DNA from: Bacillota bacterium
GTDB taxonomy: Bacteria > Bacillota > Sulfobacillia > Sulfobacillales > Sulfobacillaceae
Direction: 5' to 3'
Assembly (NCBI GenBank): GCA_021784595.1
Contig: JAJYHT010000061.1
Span: 26,063 to 90,062, forward strand
Length of the DNA: 64,000 nt
Part shown: one piece after another, positions 18,136-26,441 of the stretch
Layout of the letters: the number at the start of each line of letters is the position of its first letter
How positions within the stretch are numbered: the first letter of the stretch is position 1
The notes under the pieces: model-generated
What the model saw: the letters and a program-made list of their open reading frames with translations, nothing else
Database searches by the model: none
Told to the model about the DNA's origin: nothing
Made by a program: the position numbers and the translations under genes

Positions 18136-18173
18136 TGACATTAAGTATATGTAGGAGTTTAACTCAATGTCAA
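18136..18173 (-). promoter_or_regulatory. glnA promoter with nested inverted repeats
   Basis: On the minus strand TTGACA (18173-18168) and TATACT (18149-18144) are 18 bases apart. An outer inverted repeat TGACATT/AATGTCA (18136-18142 and 18166-18172) and an inner palindrome GAGTT-T-AACTC (18155-18165) overlap the elements, so an operator is likely. It does not match the Bacillus GlnR box closely. Confidence 0.65.
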
Positions 18174-18574
18174 TCCATCTTGTTAAGTATTCATTAAAAA
18201 CCTCACATCTTCTCTTGCTATTGTCAGGATGCCCAAATTTAGCCTTTGCGCATGCAAATAAGCAAACATGAAAAGAGTATCCGGGTTTGTTGATGGCTCA
18301 TTTAGGTTTTTCGGATGTCGTCACGCGGACGCACACCCGGATTGTGTAGGGGCGCAAGACCGGCGGCGGCTCAAGCGCTTATCCTCCAATCGACCGATGA
18401 CGTCCCGTATTTTTCATGCGATGCGGTCATGAGCTTATACACCGAGTCCATTGTCTTTACTCGGATAAATGGTTAGCCGAAAGAGGGGGCATCGCGAAAA
18501 CACGAGGTGATTAAACCCAGGGTGATGCTCTTCTTGCTTTTACCTCAGTTGCGGTCGTGGCTCCACTCAAAAAT
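18174..18574. other. 400-base intergenic region without a gene
   Basis: Lies between the divergent glnA promoter and the terminator behind the superoxide dismutase gene. Several short minus-strand frames (19-30 codons) occur but none has a ribosome site or recognisable product. No repeat or element end found. Confidence 0.4.
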
Positions 18575-18609
18575 GAAAAGAACTCGGAGTTAACAGCCGA
18601 GTTCTTTTC
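18575..18609. terminator. Terminator behind superoxide dismutase
   Basis: A perfect 13-bp stem (18575-18587 with 18597-18609) with A-rich and T-rich arms, 15 bases behind the sod stop codon. It would work on the minus strand and possibly both. Confidence 0.85.
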
Positions 18610-18624
18610 TATGTTGTCCGATTC

Positions 18625-19224
18625 TCAGATGTGGTACTTGGCCAACCGGACGTTGATTTCGTTCCAATCCAGGTTCTTCATAAAGGCGTCGATGTATGGA
18701 GCACGTTTGACTCCGTAATCCAGCCCGTAAGCGTGCTCGTAGACGTCAAGAATGAGCAAAGGATATGCACCCCACGGCACTCCTACGTTGTGAGCATCCT
18801 GACCGTAAATGTGAAGTTTCTCATCATCGAGATCGTAGGCTAGCACGACCCATCCGCGAACTGCCAGTCCGGTCGCCTTAAATTCGGTTTCGAACTTTTG
18901 ATACGATCCGAAGTCACGCTCTATGAGCTCACGAACTCGTCCTTGAGCTTGTCCGCCATGTCCCCCAAGGTTGTCGAAATACCATTCGTGGAGCTTGGAT
19001 CCATTGAGGCAAAAGGTTTCCTCGGTCTTTAACGCCCGCAGTTCGCTATAAGACTGATTCGCCGCCGAAAAATCCACTGTTTCCATCTTGCGACGGATTT
19101 CGTTGAGCTTGTTTACGTATCCTTTGTATAAAATCCCATAGTGTTGGTCGACCTCTTCTTTGCTGATGCCTTCCATGGTGAGGCAACTCTCTTTGAGATC
19201 ACGAAATTTGCGATCCTCTGCCAT
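18625..19224 (-). CDS. sod: Superoxide dismutase, Fe/Mn family
   Basis: Converts superoxide to peroxide and oxygen. 199 aa. Four metal ligands fit the family: His in HYGILYKGYVNKL (residue ~27), His in SKLHEWYFDNLGG (~80), Asp and His in ILDVYEHAYGLDY (~160-164). The usual NHxxYW is LHEWYF here, and the N-terminal hairpin is divergent, so this belongs to a less common clade; metal preference cannot be told. ATG 19224 is chosen because GGAGGAGG lies about 7 bases upstream; the frame extends to 19302 without a ribosome site. Divergent from the histidine operon. Confidence 0.9.
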   Translation of the reverse strand: MAEDRKFRDLKESCLTMEGISKEEVDQHYGILYKGYVNKLNEIRRKMETVDFSAANQSYSELRALKTEETFCLNGSKLHEWYFDNLGGHGGQAQGRVRELIERDFGSYQKFETEFKATGLAVRGWVVLAYDLDDEKLHIYGQDAHNVGVPWGAYPLLILDVYEHAYGLDYGVKRAPYIDAFMKNLDWNEINVRLAKYHI

Positions 19225-19366
19225 TGTCCAACCTCCTCCGTCTGCTTCAGGAATTTCCTGGGACTCCAGTGCTAGTATACCAAATTCCAACCAAGGAGAC
19301 ATGTTGCCTCAATTCTTCCAATCGCATATCCTGAAGCCACATCGTTGACCTCAAGGAGGAGATCTG

Positions 19367-20464
19367 TTGCACCCGCGAAAAGATATTTTGCTATTGCCTG
19401 GGTATACTCCTGGGCGCTCCATAAACACCGTAAAAGAAGCCACTGGGCTTTCAAATATTGTCAAGCTCGCCTCCAACGAAAGCTTGTGGGGACCTTCACC
19501 CAAAGTTGTCCAGGCCGTCCAAGACCTCGGACAAACCTTGCTGTATTATCCAGAAGTCAAACCTAGCAATCTTCTAAATCACATAGGTGCGTCTCACGGG
19601 CTGGACCCCGCGCTGCTCTTTTTAGGCAATGGGGCCGACGAAATCCTGCGATTGGTCGCCTCCTGTTTCGTAGATCCCGACACCGAGGTTATTTATCCGC
19701 GCCCCAGTTTTGCCGCCTATGCTCATGCCACGCAAATATTTGGAGGTCATGGCGTGGCTGTTCCCCTAACCGCCGACGGAGCCGTAGATTTATCCCAAGT
19801 GTTGCGAGCCATCACGGCTAAGACCCGGCTAATCTATCTTTGCAATCCCAATAACCCGACAGGCGGCGCCTTTAATCAAGATCAGTGGGAGCGCTTTGTG
19901 GCCCAAGTGCCGGATAATTTACCCGTGGTAGTCGACGAGGCCTATCGGGAATATGTCCAAATCCCGGATTATCCCAATGTCGAATCGCTTATTGTCCAAG
20001 GCCGGTCCTTTATCATGGTGCGCACGTTCTCCAAAATTTATGGTCTGGCTGCATTGCGGTTAGGTTGGGCTATGGCCCCGGCCCCCATCATTGACTGGCT
20101 TTACCGGGTGCGGGAACCGTTTTCGGTTAACTTGGCAGCAGAGCGTGCCGGCATGGCTGCCCTCGAGGATTCAGAATGGATAACGCGTGCCCGACATGAG
20201 ACATGGCAAATGCGCACGATGTTAATCGATGAGTTAGAACGTTTGTCCTTTCCTACCTGGCCCAGCCAAGCCAATTTTGTGACCTTTAAGGTCCCCGGTT
20301 CCAGTACCTATTGGGCCCAGGCCTTGGAGAGCCGCGGATACATTGTCCGAGCCACAGACAGTTTCGGGTTGCCCGGCCACCTTCGTGTCAGCCTGGCTCC
20401 TGAGCCCATCATGCGGGGATTTCTTAATGCGCTGCGTGACATCAGCCCCCCACAACCCTCGTGA
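19367..20464 (+). CDS. hisC: Histidinol-phosphate aminotransferase
   Basis: PLP enzyme converting imidazole-acetol phosphate to histidinol phosphate. 365 aa. Family motifs: YTPGRSI near residue 15, KLASNESLWGPSP at ~33, FLGNGADEILRLV at ~80, LCNPNNPTGG at ~160, VVDEAYREY at ~190, and the PLP lysine in RTFSKIYGLAALRLGW. TTG 19367 is the start, with AAGGAGGA 6-8 bases upstream. First gene of the his cluster, separated from hisZ by 85 bases that contain a second promoter. Confidence 0.96.
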   Translation: MHPRKDILLLPGYTPGRSINTVKEATGLSNIVKLASNESLWGPSPKVVQAVQDLGQTLLYYPEVKPSNLLNHIGASHGLDPALLFLGNGADEILRLVASCFVDPDTEVIYPRPSFAAYAHATQIFGGHGVAVPLTADGAVDLSQVLRAITAKTRLIYLCNPNNPTGGAFNQDQWERFVAQVPDNLPVVVDEAYREYVQIPDYPNVESLIVQGRSFIMVRTFSKIYGLAALRLGWAMAPAPIIDWLYRVREPFSVNLAAERAGMAALEDSEWITRARHETWQMRTMLIDELERLSFPTWPSQANFVTFKVPGSSTYWAQALESRGYIVRATDSFGLPGHLRVSLAPEPIMRGFLNALRDISPPQPS

Positions 20465-20470
20465 CAGGTC

Positions 20471-20498
20471 TTGACAGGACAGTTGGCAAAGGTATAAT
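20471..20498 (+). promoter_or_regulatory. Internal his promoter upstream of hisZ
   Basis: TTGACA (20471-20476) and TATAAT (20493-20498), both perfect consensus, 16 bases apart, 52 bases before the hisZ start. hisZ onward can therefore be transcribed independently of hisC. Confidence 0.85.
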
Positions 20499-20549
20499 CT
20501 AGCACAAGAACTTTAGTACAGTGACGCTTTATTTAGATGAGGTGTTCGT

Positions 20550-21347
20550 TTGAATCAATGGCTACGTCAAAATTTGGAGCAATATCAATTACTCGTGCGG
20601 CTGCTGACAGGACTGCTGGATCGGGGATTTTATCCCATACCCACCGCACCCACTGGTCAGCAGACATTTCGCGTGGATCACACTCTGGCCATCATCGATT
20701 CGTTGAACCGCTTCCCCGATATGGGGCAAGGCGGTCCCTTGAAAATATTTTCAACGGGACCGGTCTATCAGCCCACATCGTCGCAGTGGACCGAAACACT
20801 AGACGTTGAAATCCTAGGTGGTTCGGACTCTGAATCGCTGGGAATTGTGGACGATTTACTGCGGTGGCTTTGCGATGGAGAAAATCGTCCCCACATGGTG
20901 ATAGGGGACCTTCAAATCCTAACCCAAACCCTTACACTCAGCGGGATAACCAAGGAAGACATCGACACCTTCGTGGGATACTTGCGGACCGGCAACCGGG
21001 TTGATGCCGAATCCTTGCTAGCTCGCCGAGCTCCTTCCTACCAACGTCTTTTCCATATTCAATCATGGGATGGTTTGGAAATGAAAGGACCCTTTGCACC
21101 TCCCGTCGACCGACAGCGTTGGATGGCTTCATTAAGCAACCTCAGCGACGTATCGTGGGATTTGGCCTCAGTCGGCACCTGGCCCTATTATAATGGGCTT
21201 GTGTTTAGCTTATATGGTAAAAACATCGGGCAGCCTCTCATCAGAGGTGGGCAATTTCAACTTACCTTAGGCGAGCGGGTTTGGCGCGGCATTGGCTTCA
21301 CCGTTTTTGTAGGCCCGTATGAGTTATTTGCACGAGGGGTGATCTAG
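20550..21347 (+). CDS. hisZ: ATP phosphoribosyltransferase regulatory subunit
   Basis: 265 aa, a HisRS-like paralogue lacking the anticodon-binding domain. It partners with the short HisG to form the active and feedback-inhibited enzyme. N-terminal class II aaRS-like motif 2 region FRVDHTLAIIDSLNRFPDMGQGGP then KIFSTGPVYQPT; DVEILGGSDSESLGIVDDLL follows. Shorter than usual (~320-390 aa), consistent with a reduced form. TTG 20550, with a GAGGTG ribosome site. The short HisG immediately downstream requires it. Confidence 0.88.
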   Translation: MNQWLRQNLEQYQLLVRLLTGLLDRGFYPIPTAPTGQQTFRVDHTLAIIDSLNRFPDMGQGGPLKIFSTGPVYQPTSSQWTETLDVEILGGSDSESLGIVDDLLRWLCDGENRPHMVIGDLQILTQTLTLSGITKEDIDTFVGYLRTGNRVDAESLLARRAPSYQRLFHIQSWDGLEMKGPFAPPVDRQRWMASLSNLSDVSWDLASVGTWPYYNGLVFSLYGKNIGQPLIRGGQFQLTLGERVWRGIGFTVFVGPYELFARGVI

Positions 21348-21349
21348 CC

Positions 21350-21988
21350 ATGTCGACACTGACAATTGCTATTGCCAAAGGGCGGATTTTAGATTCGATG
21401 CGCCCTCTATGGGAGGCGGCTATGAACGTGTGGCCAATCCCGGACTCCACCCGCCAACTATGGTTTCCGCCCTCAGCCCAAACGCCCGGGGTTCTCATTG
21501 CGCGGGCCCGCGATATTCCCACCATGGTCTCGCTTGGAGTGGCTGATCTCGGTGTTGTAGGCCTCGATGTATTGCGGGAATATCCCCAACCGGACATCTT
21601 GGAAGTCGCCGATCTGAAAATCTCGCAATGCCGGATCGTCATGGCCGGAAGCCATGATAGCTGGCCAGAGGGTCCCGTGCGGATTGCCACCAAATATCCG
21701 CGCATTGCCAGGCAATTTCTTGAACAGCATCAAATTTCCGGGGAATTGGTGGCGCTGTCCGGCAGTTTGGAGTTGGCACCGGTATTGGGACTTGCCCCTT
21801 ATATCGTAGACATTGTTGATACCGGCCAAACCCTTTCCGAACACGACCTTCATGAGATACTTACGATTATGGCATCCAGTGCTCGGCTGATTGCCAATCC
21901 GGCGCATTGGTACACCAAAGCAGAAGCTCAGGAATTTCGCGACGTTATGGCTTATCAAAGGGAGGAAGTGGGAAATGTCAAGCGTTAG
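21350..21988 (+). CDS. hisG: ATP phosphoribosyltransferase, short form
   Basis: First committed step: condenses ATP and PRPP. 212 aa, the short form without the C-terminal histidine-binding domain, which is why HisZ is needed. Motifs: LTIAIAKGRILD at the N-terminus, PGVLIARARDIPTMVSLGVADLGVVGLDVL, RIATKYPRIARQFL and the PRPP-binding IVDIVDTGQTL near residue 155. Starts 3 bases after hisZ and overlaps hisD by 14 bases, so translation is coupled. Confidence 0.95.
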   Translation: MSTLTIAIAKGRILDSMRPLWEAAMNVWPIPDSTRQLWFPPSAQTPGVLIARARDIPTMVSLGVADLGVVGLDVLREYPQPDILEVADLKISQCRIVMAGSHDSWPEGPVRIATKYPRIARQFLEQHQISGELVALSGSLELAPVLGLAPYIVDIVDTGQTLSEHDLHEILTIMASSARLIANPAHWYTKAEAQEFRDVMAYQREEVGNVKR

Positions 21989-23177
21989 CCAAATTCTAGA
22001 CGACATCCAGATCCGGGGATTGGACGCCGCATTGGAATATACGAAACAATTCGACGGAGCGGTAGTCTCTCCCTCCCAAGTCTTATGGGACCCCACGGCT
22101 GTTCCTCCTGTCACGTTGCCGCAAGCAGAAATGGAAGCTTTGGCCTTTGCCGCCACAAATATTCGGCAATTTCATGAAGCGACCCGTCCAAAAGATGTCC
22201 TGATTTCGCTTGAACCCGGCATTGAATTGGCAGAACGCTATGTGCCGTTAAAACGGGTGGGGATTTATGTACCCAATGGGGGATATCCTTTGGTATCCAG
22301 TCTTTTAATGCAAGTCATCCCCGCTCAAGTGGCCGGTGTATCGGATATCGTGGTGGCAATTGCTCCTCGTGGAGGATTGGATCTGGACCCTCGATGGCTT
22401 TTTAGCCTACAAATGCTCAACATTTCTCATGTGCTCCGCATAGGAGGCGCCCAAGCCATTGGCTGCCTAGCCTATGGGTTTAACAATTTTCCTCCGGTCG
22501 ATCTCATTGCGGGGCCCGGCAACCGCTATGTGACAGAAGCTAAACAAGAAGCGTTTCGCCGCGGTCTGTGCGGCATTGACGTCATCGCGGGACCTTCTGA
22601 AGTTTTAGTGATCGTCAGCGACCCTTTGTTGGCGCCGATGGCAGCATACGATTTATTGGCCCAAGCCGAACACGCCAGCGATGCCAAGGGCACTTTAGTC
22701 TCTTGGAACCCGGCAGTACATCAAACGGTAGAAAACATTCTTGCTATGGAACGGGCTCAAAACACCGCCCCATTAGGGCAGATCGAACTCCGCTGGGTAT
22801 CAGGCCCCGAACAAGCCGTTGCTTTGGCCAACCGAATGGCTCCTGAACATTTAGGATTGATGGGTCGAGAAGCCGAGTCGCTGGAATCCGACATCCGCAC
22901 CGCAGGTGCGCTCTTTGTAGGGCAATATGCCGGACAAGCTCTAGGCGACTATACCGCAGGACCGAGCCATGTACTGCCAACTGGTGGCAGTGGCCGATTT
23001 TTGTCCGGCCTGACCACGCGCACGTTTATGCGTCGCATGTCCGTAATCCGAACTCAGGATGAGTTGCCAGATACCTATTTTCACCACACCGAAAAACTGG
23101 CCCAAATGGAAGGTCTTCACTATCATGAAAAATCTATGCGGGTCAGACGACACCGAAAGGAGACCTTAAAGCGGTGA
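21975..23177 (+). CDS. hisD: Histidinol dehydrogenase
   Basis: Last two steps: NAD-dependent oxidation of histidinol to histidine through a zinc-bound intermediate. 400 aa. VGIYVPNGGYPLVSSLLMQVIPAQ in part, RIGGAQAIGCLAYG, DLIAGPGNRYVTEAKQ, GIDVIAGPSEVLVI, QAEHASDAKG and APEHLGL are all in place, as is the C-terminal LGDYTAGPSHVLPTGG. ATG 21975 is chosen (GGAGGAAG upstream); the frame extends further into hisG without need. Its stop overlaps the hisB start (GTGA). Confidence 0.96.
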   Translation: MSSVSQILDDIQIRGLDAALEYTKQFDGAVVSPSQVLWDPTAVPPVTLPQAEMEALAFAATNIRQFHEATRPKDVLISLEPGIELAERYVPLKRVGIYVPNGGYPLVSSLLMQVIPAQVAGVSDIVVAIAPRGGLDLDPRWLFSLQMLNISHVLRIGGAQAIGCLAYGFNNFPPVDLIAGPGNRYVTEAKQEAFRRGLCGIDVIAGPSEVLVIVSDPLLAPMAAYDLLAQAEHASDAKGTLVSWNPAVHQTVENILAMERAQNTAPLGQIELRWVSGPEQAVALANRMAPEHLGLMGREAESLESDIRTAGALFVGQYAGQALGDYTAGPSHVLPTGGSGRFLSGLTTRTFMRRMSVIRTQDELPDTYFHHTEKLAQMEGLHYHEKSMRVRRHRKETLKR

Positions 23178-23755
23178 GAGAGTCCACAGTAATCCGACAA
23201 ACCCGAGAAACCAAAATATCTATCACCTTGCGGCTTGATGCACCCGACACAGCCTCAGTCATTGAAACCAATCTTCCCTTATTCACACACTTCCTCACGG
23301 CTTTGACCTTCTACAGCGGTCTTTATTGGGACATTCACGCGCTCGGTGATGTGGAAGTCGACCCGCATCATTTAGTGGAGGATGTCGGCATTGCCATGGG
23401 TCAGGCTTTAGACCAGGCTCTAGGCGACCGAACCGGTATTCTTCGATTTGGTCAGCAGTATCTTCCCATGGATGAGGCGCTGGTTCTCTGCGTGCTCGAC
23501 TTCTCTGGACGCGGTCAGTTATATTGGCAAGGCAGCTTTCCCGATCGGGCTATTAATGGAGTCAGCAGCGAGATCTGGCCCGAGTTCTTCAACGGTCTAG
23601 CACGACATGCCCGCATGACACTGCACCTTCGATACCTGGAAGGCATTAATGCCCATCATGTGTATGAAGCTGCCTTCAAGGCCTTGGGGCGCGCGCTGTC
23701 TCAAGCGGTGACCACTGTCGATAATCGCATGCCTTCCACTAAGGGGTCTCTGTAG
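23174..23755 (+). CDS. hisB: Imidazoleglycerol-phosphate dehydratase, divergent
   Basis: Dehydrates imidazoleglycerol phosphate; monofunctional form. 193 aa. Clear motifs: VDPHHLVEDVGIAMGQALDQAL, PMDEALVLCVLDFSGR, and GINAHHVYEAAFKALGRAL, giving most of the Mn-binding His/Glu set. It departs from the family at the first motif: the usual FLDHML...RHG reads LFTHFLTALTFYSG, so the second His is missing, and the DLHID segment is DVEVD. Position in an intact his operon argues it is still functional. GTG 23174 overlaps the hisD stop by 4 bases. Confidence 0.92.
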   Translation: MRESTVIRQTRETKISITLRLDAPDTASVIETNLPLFTHFLTALTFYSGLYWDIHALGDVEVDPHHLVEDVGIAMGQALDQALGDRTGILRFGQQYLPMDEALVLCVLDFSGRGQLYWQGSFPDRAINGVSSEIWPEFFNGLARHARMTLHLRYLEGINAHHVYEAAFKALGRALSQAVTTVDNRMPSTKGSL

Positions 23756-23757
23756 CT

Positions 23758-24369
23758 ATGCTAGAAGTCGCGGTAATAGATTATGGCAATGGCAATTTAG
23801 GAAGTTTGTTAGCCGCTCTCGGGCGCTTAGACGTAAAAGCCCAGGTCTTAACACGTGCTAGTGACGCTGCGCCAGGCGCGGATGCCGTAATCTTCCCGGG
23901 TGTAGGTGCACTGGGTACGGTCGTCCAACATTTAGAGACCAGTGGATTGCGGGCCCTCATCGAGCGTCATCTAGAGCGGCAGCGACCAATTTTAGGCATT
24001 TGCCTCGGCATGCAGTTATTTTTTGAAGAGGGAGCTGAAGGCGGGTCCGGATTGGGCTGGTTAAAAGGGAGCATTCCGGAATTAAACAGCCAGGTCTTGC
24101 CTCACATTGGGTGGAACACAGTCCAACAATTGGCGCCGCATACCGCCTTAACTGTCAATATCCCCCAAGATCCCGCCTATTATTTTGTTCACAGTTACCG
24201 GATTCTGCCGGCCAATCCCCATATTGTGGCCGGCATCACAGAATATGAGGGAGAGCCTTTCCCCAGCGTTATTGTGGACCCTCCCCTGTACGGTGTGCAA
24301 TTCCATCCCGAATTATCGGGCCATCTCGGGCACCGGCTGCTCGCGCAATGGTTGGAGGAGGTGCGATAA
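23758..24369 (+). CDS. hisH: Imidazole glycerol phosphate synthase, glutaminase subunit
   Basis: Class I glutamine amidotransferase that passes ammonia to HisF. 203 aa. VIDYGNGNLGSL at the N-terminus, oxyanion segment PGVGALG, nucleophile Cys82 in ILGICLGMQLFFE, and His/Glu of the triad in YGVQFHPELSG near residue 184. The HSYR segment that contacts HisF is also present (FVHSYRI). Two bases after hisB. Confidence 0.96.
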   Translation: MLEVAVIDYGNGNLGSLLAALGRLDVKAQVLTRASDAAPGADAVIFPGVGALGTVVQHLETSGLRALIERHLERQRPILGICLGMQLFFEEGAEGGSGLGWLKGSIPELNSQVLPHIGWNTVQQLAPHTALTVNIPQDPAYYFVHSYRILPANPHIVAGITEYEGEPFPSVIVDPPLYGVQFHPELSGHLGHRLLAQWLEEVR

Positions 24370-24373
24370 CGAA

Positions 24374-25075
24374 ATGATCGAAGTCTGGCCGGCTTTAGAC
24401 ATCTTTTCAGGACAGGCCGTTCGACTGCGGCAAGGACTTTACGACCAAATGACCATCTATCATCAGGACCCTCTGCACCTATTGGATGAACTGCCTTGCC
24501 CTTTGCCGAGGGTGCACTTGATAGACTTGCAGGGTGCCCGAAACGGTCAATTCAGCGAGTGGTCCTTGCTAAAAACCTTAAGTGGCCGAGGCCTTCACAT
24601 CGAAGTCGGGGGAGGTTTCCGCACCTTGGAGGCGATCGCCTTAGGACTTGACCACGGTGCCCAGAGAATCATTTTAGGCAGTCAAGCGATCACCAATGAA
24701 CAATTCGCGGCCCAGGCGATTCGTCGTTTTGGCCCCGATCACTTAGTCCTAAGTCTTGATATTGCCGGGGAACATACGCGCATTCACGGATGGCAAGAAG
24801 ACGGACCCAAACCAGATCTACTATGGCAGCAACGCTTTGCATTAGGATATCGGTTGTTAAACGTCACCGATATTTCCCGGGATGGAACGCTCCAAGGAGT
24901 GGATGACGCATTTTGGAGAGAATGGGCCAAAGTGCCCGGCAACGTGGGCGCAGGGGGCGGAATTTTGTCTTTAGCGGATCTTATACAGCTTGAAGATTTG
25001 GGCATTTCGCGCGCTGTAGTGGGCAAAGCGTGGCTTTCGGGATCTATCAATTTGAAGGATGTGCTAGGATGCTAA
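24374..25075 (+). CDS. hisA: Phosphoribosylformimino-AICAR-P isomerase
   Basis: Amadori isomerisation of ProFAR to PRFAR on a (beta/alpha)8 barrel. 233 aa. WPALDIFSGQAVRL with the catalytic Asp near residue 8, HLIDLQGARNGQ, EVGGGFRTLE phosphate loop, LVLSLDI with the second Asp, NVTDISRDGTLQGV, and GGGILSLADL second phosphate loop. ATG 24374 follows hisH by 4 bases; an out-of-family extension upstream is rejected. Confidence 0.95.
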   Translation: MIEVWPALDIFSGQAVRLRQGLYDQMTIYHQDPLHLLDELPCPLPRVHLIDLQGARNGQFSEWSLLKTLSGRGLHIEVGGGFRTLEAIALGLDHGAQRIILGSQAITNEQFAAQAIRRFGPDHLVLSLDIAGEHTRIHGWQEDGPKPDLLWQQRFALGYRLLNVTDISRDGTLQGVDDAFWREWAKVPGNVGAGGGILSLADLIQLEDLGISRAVVGKAWLSGSINLKDVLGC

Positions 25076-25827
25076 TGCCGCGGATCATACCCTGCTTGGA
25101 CGTTCGACATGGCCGGGTCGTTAAAGGAGTGCGGTTTGAAGAACTGGCCGATAGCGGCGATCCCGTCATTTTGGCTAGTCAATATGCGGATCAAGGCGCA
25201 GACGAGATTGTCTGGCTGGACATTGCTGCGACTATCGAAGAGGCGCAATTGAGCTTGAACCTTATCGCCCAAGCGCGGGCTCTGTTGGCTATCCCCTTAA
25301 CCGTGGGAGGTGGCATACGCTCTTTGGCGCATGTCGAACAATTGCTAGCCCACGGCGCCGATAAGGTGTCGATCAATAGTTTTGCTTTGTCTCACCCCGA
25401 CATCATTGCCGAAATCGCCTATCGCTGGGGGTCGCAGTGCGTGGTGGTGGCGATTGACGCCCGCCGTGAAGCAGACCACTACCAGGTATACAAAAATGGC
25501 GGAAGATTGCGTACCGACTGGGAGTTGGGCGAATGGCTCCGCACAGCCCAAGATCAAGGAGCTGGAGAATTTTTGCTCACTAGCATGGACCGCGATGGCA
25601 CACAAGCGGGCTACGACTTAGCGATGTTGCAGTATGCCCAAAAGCATGTCGCGCGACCCATTATCGCATCGGGTGGCGCGGGCTCTGCCGCCGACGTGCT
25701 GCAGGCCCTTAAGGCAGGGCAACATGCTGTATTGTTGGCTTCGCTCCTCCATCAAGGAAAAACCACCATTGCTGCCCTCAAATCCTATTTAATCCAAGAA
25801 GGAGTATCTGTCCGATGGCCCGTCTAG
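25069..25827 (+). CDS. hisF: Imidazole glycerol phosphate synthase, cyclase subunit
   Basis: Uses ammonia from HisH to make IGP and AICAR. 252 aa, full length. RIIPCLDVRHGRVVKG with Asp11, VGGGIRS phosphate loop, VVVAIDARR with Asp130, LLTSMDRDGTQAGYDL, and ASGGAGSAADVLQAL second phosphate loop. ATG 25069 gives the canonical MLxxRIIPCLDV start and overlaps hisA by 7 bases. Confidence 0.97.
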   Translation: MLMPRIIPCLDVRHGRVVKGVRFEELADSGDPVILASQYADQGADEIVWLDIAATIEEAQLSLNLIAQARALLAIPLTVGGGIRSLAHVEQLLAHGADKVSINSFALSHPDIIAEIAYRWGSQCVVVAIDARREADHYQVYKNGGRLRTDWELGEWLRTAQDQGAGEFLLTSMDRDGTQAGYDLAMLQYAQKHVARPIIASGGAGSAADVLQALKAGQHAVLLASLLHQGKTTIAALKSYLIQEGVSVRWPV

Positions 25828-26441
25828 TTGAACACGGCAAAACCTTGTATTCGGTCACTGTGCAAGATGAAAATTCTTTGAAAGTGCTCATGTCGGCGTT
25901 TGCCGATGACCAAGCGCTACAACTGACAAATTCCACGGGTTTGGCCCATTTTTACAGTCGAAGCCGTCAAACTCTATGGCGTAAAGGAGACACTTCGGGG
26001 AACCGGATTTTGGTGTCTTCAGTCATAGCCGATTGTGACCAGGATAGCTATCTGTATCTCGCAACCCCAACCGGCCCCGTATGTCACTTGGGTACCGACT
26101 CCTGCTTTAGGGATTCTCCAAACGTGCCCAATCCGCTCAGACAACTGCAGCAATATATCCAACAAGCTGAGACTAAACCTCGGGATGGCTCGTACACCAC
26201 GGCACTCTTGACAGGAGACTTGGAACGTCTAGTGAAAAAAGTGGGGGAGGAGGCAATAGAAGTCATCACCGCGGCTTACGCCTCCCCCCCTCGGCAACAG
26301 TCGGATCTGATCTGGGAAAGTGTAGACCTGTTATATCATTTGAGCGTGTTATGGACCCGGTATGGCATCACTTTGGACGCTTTACAGACCGAGATCGTCC
26401 GACGTCACCAACCAAGTCCGCCGTCCGCACTCCGGCCATAA
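25815..26441 (+). CDS. hisI: Bifunctional PR-AMP cyclohydrolase / PR-ATP pyrophosphohydrolase
   Basis: Fused HisI-HisE, steps 3 and 2 of the pathway. 208 aa. HisI part: HFYSRSRQTLWRKGDTSGN, the metal site ADCDQDSYLYL and VCHLGTDSCF. The first HisI motif, usually AWMNREAL, reads SAFADDQAL, a mild divergence. HisE part from residue ~130: TGDLERLVKKVGEEAIEVITAA and SVDLLYHLSVL. Overlaps hisF by 13 bases and is the last his gene; its last 74 bases lie antisense to the unknown gene 26368-27714. Confidence 0.95.
   Translation: MARLVEHGKTLYSVTVQDENSLKVLMSAFADDQALQLTNSTGLAHFYSRSRQTLWRKGDTSGNRILVSSVIADCDQDSYLYLATPTGPVCHLGTDSCFRDSPNVPNPLRQLQQYIQQAETKPRDGSYTTALLTGDLERLVKKVGEEAIEVITAAYASPPRQQSDLIWESVDLLYHLSVLWTRYGITLDALQTEIVRRHQPSPPSALRP

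Noticed and set aside
19225..19366. T-box or his leader upstream of hisC
   Set aside because: No T-box motif, specifier stem or run of His codons is visible.
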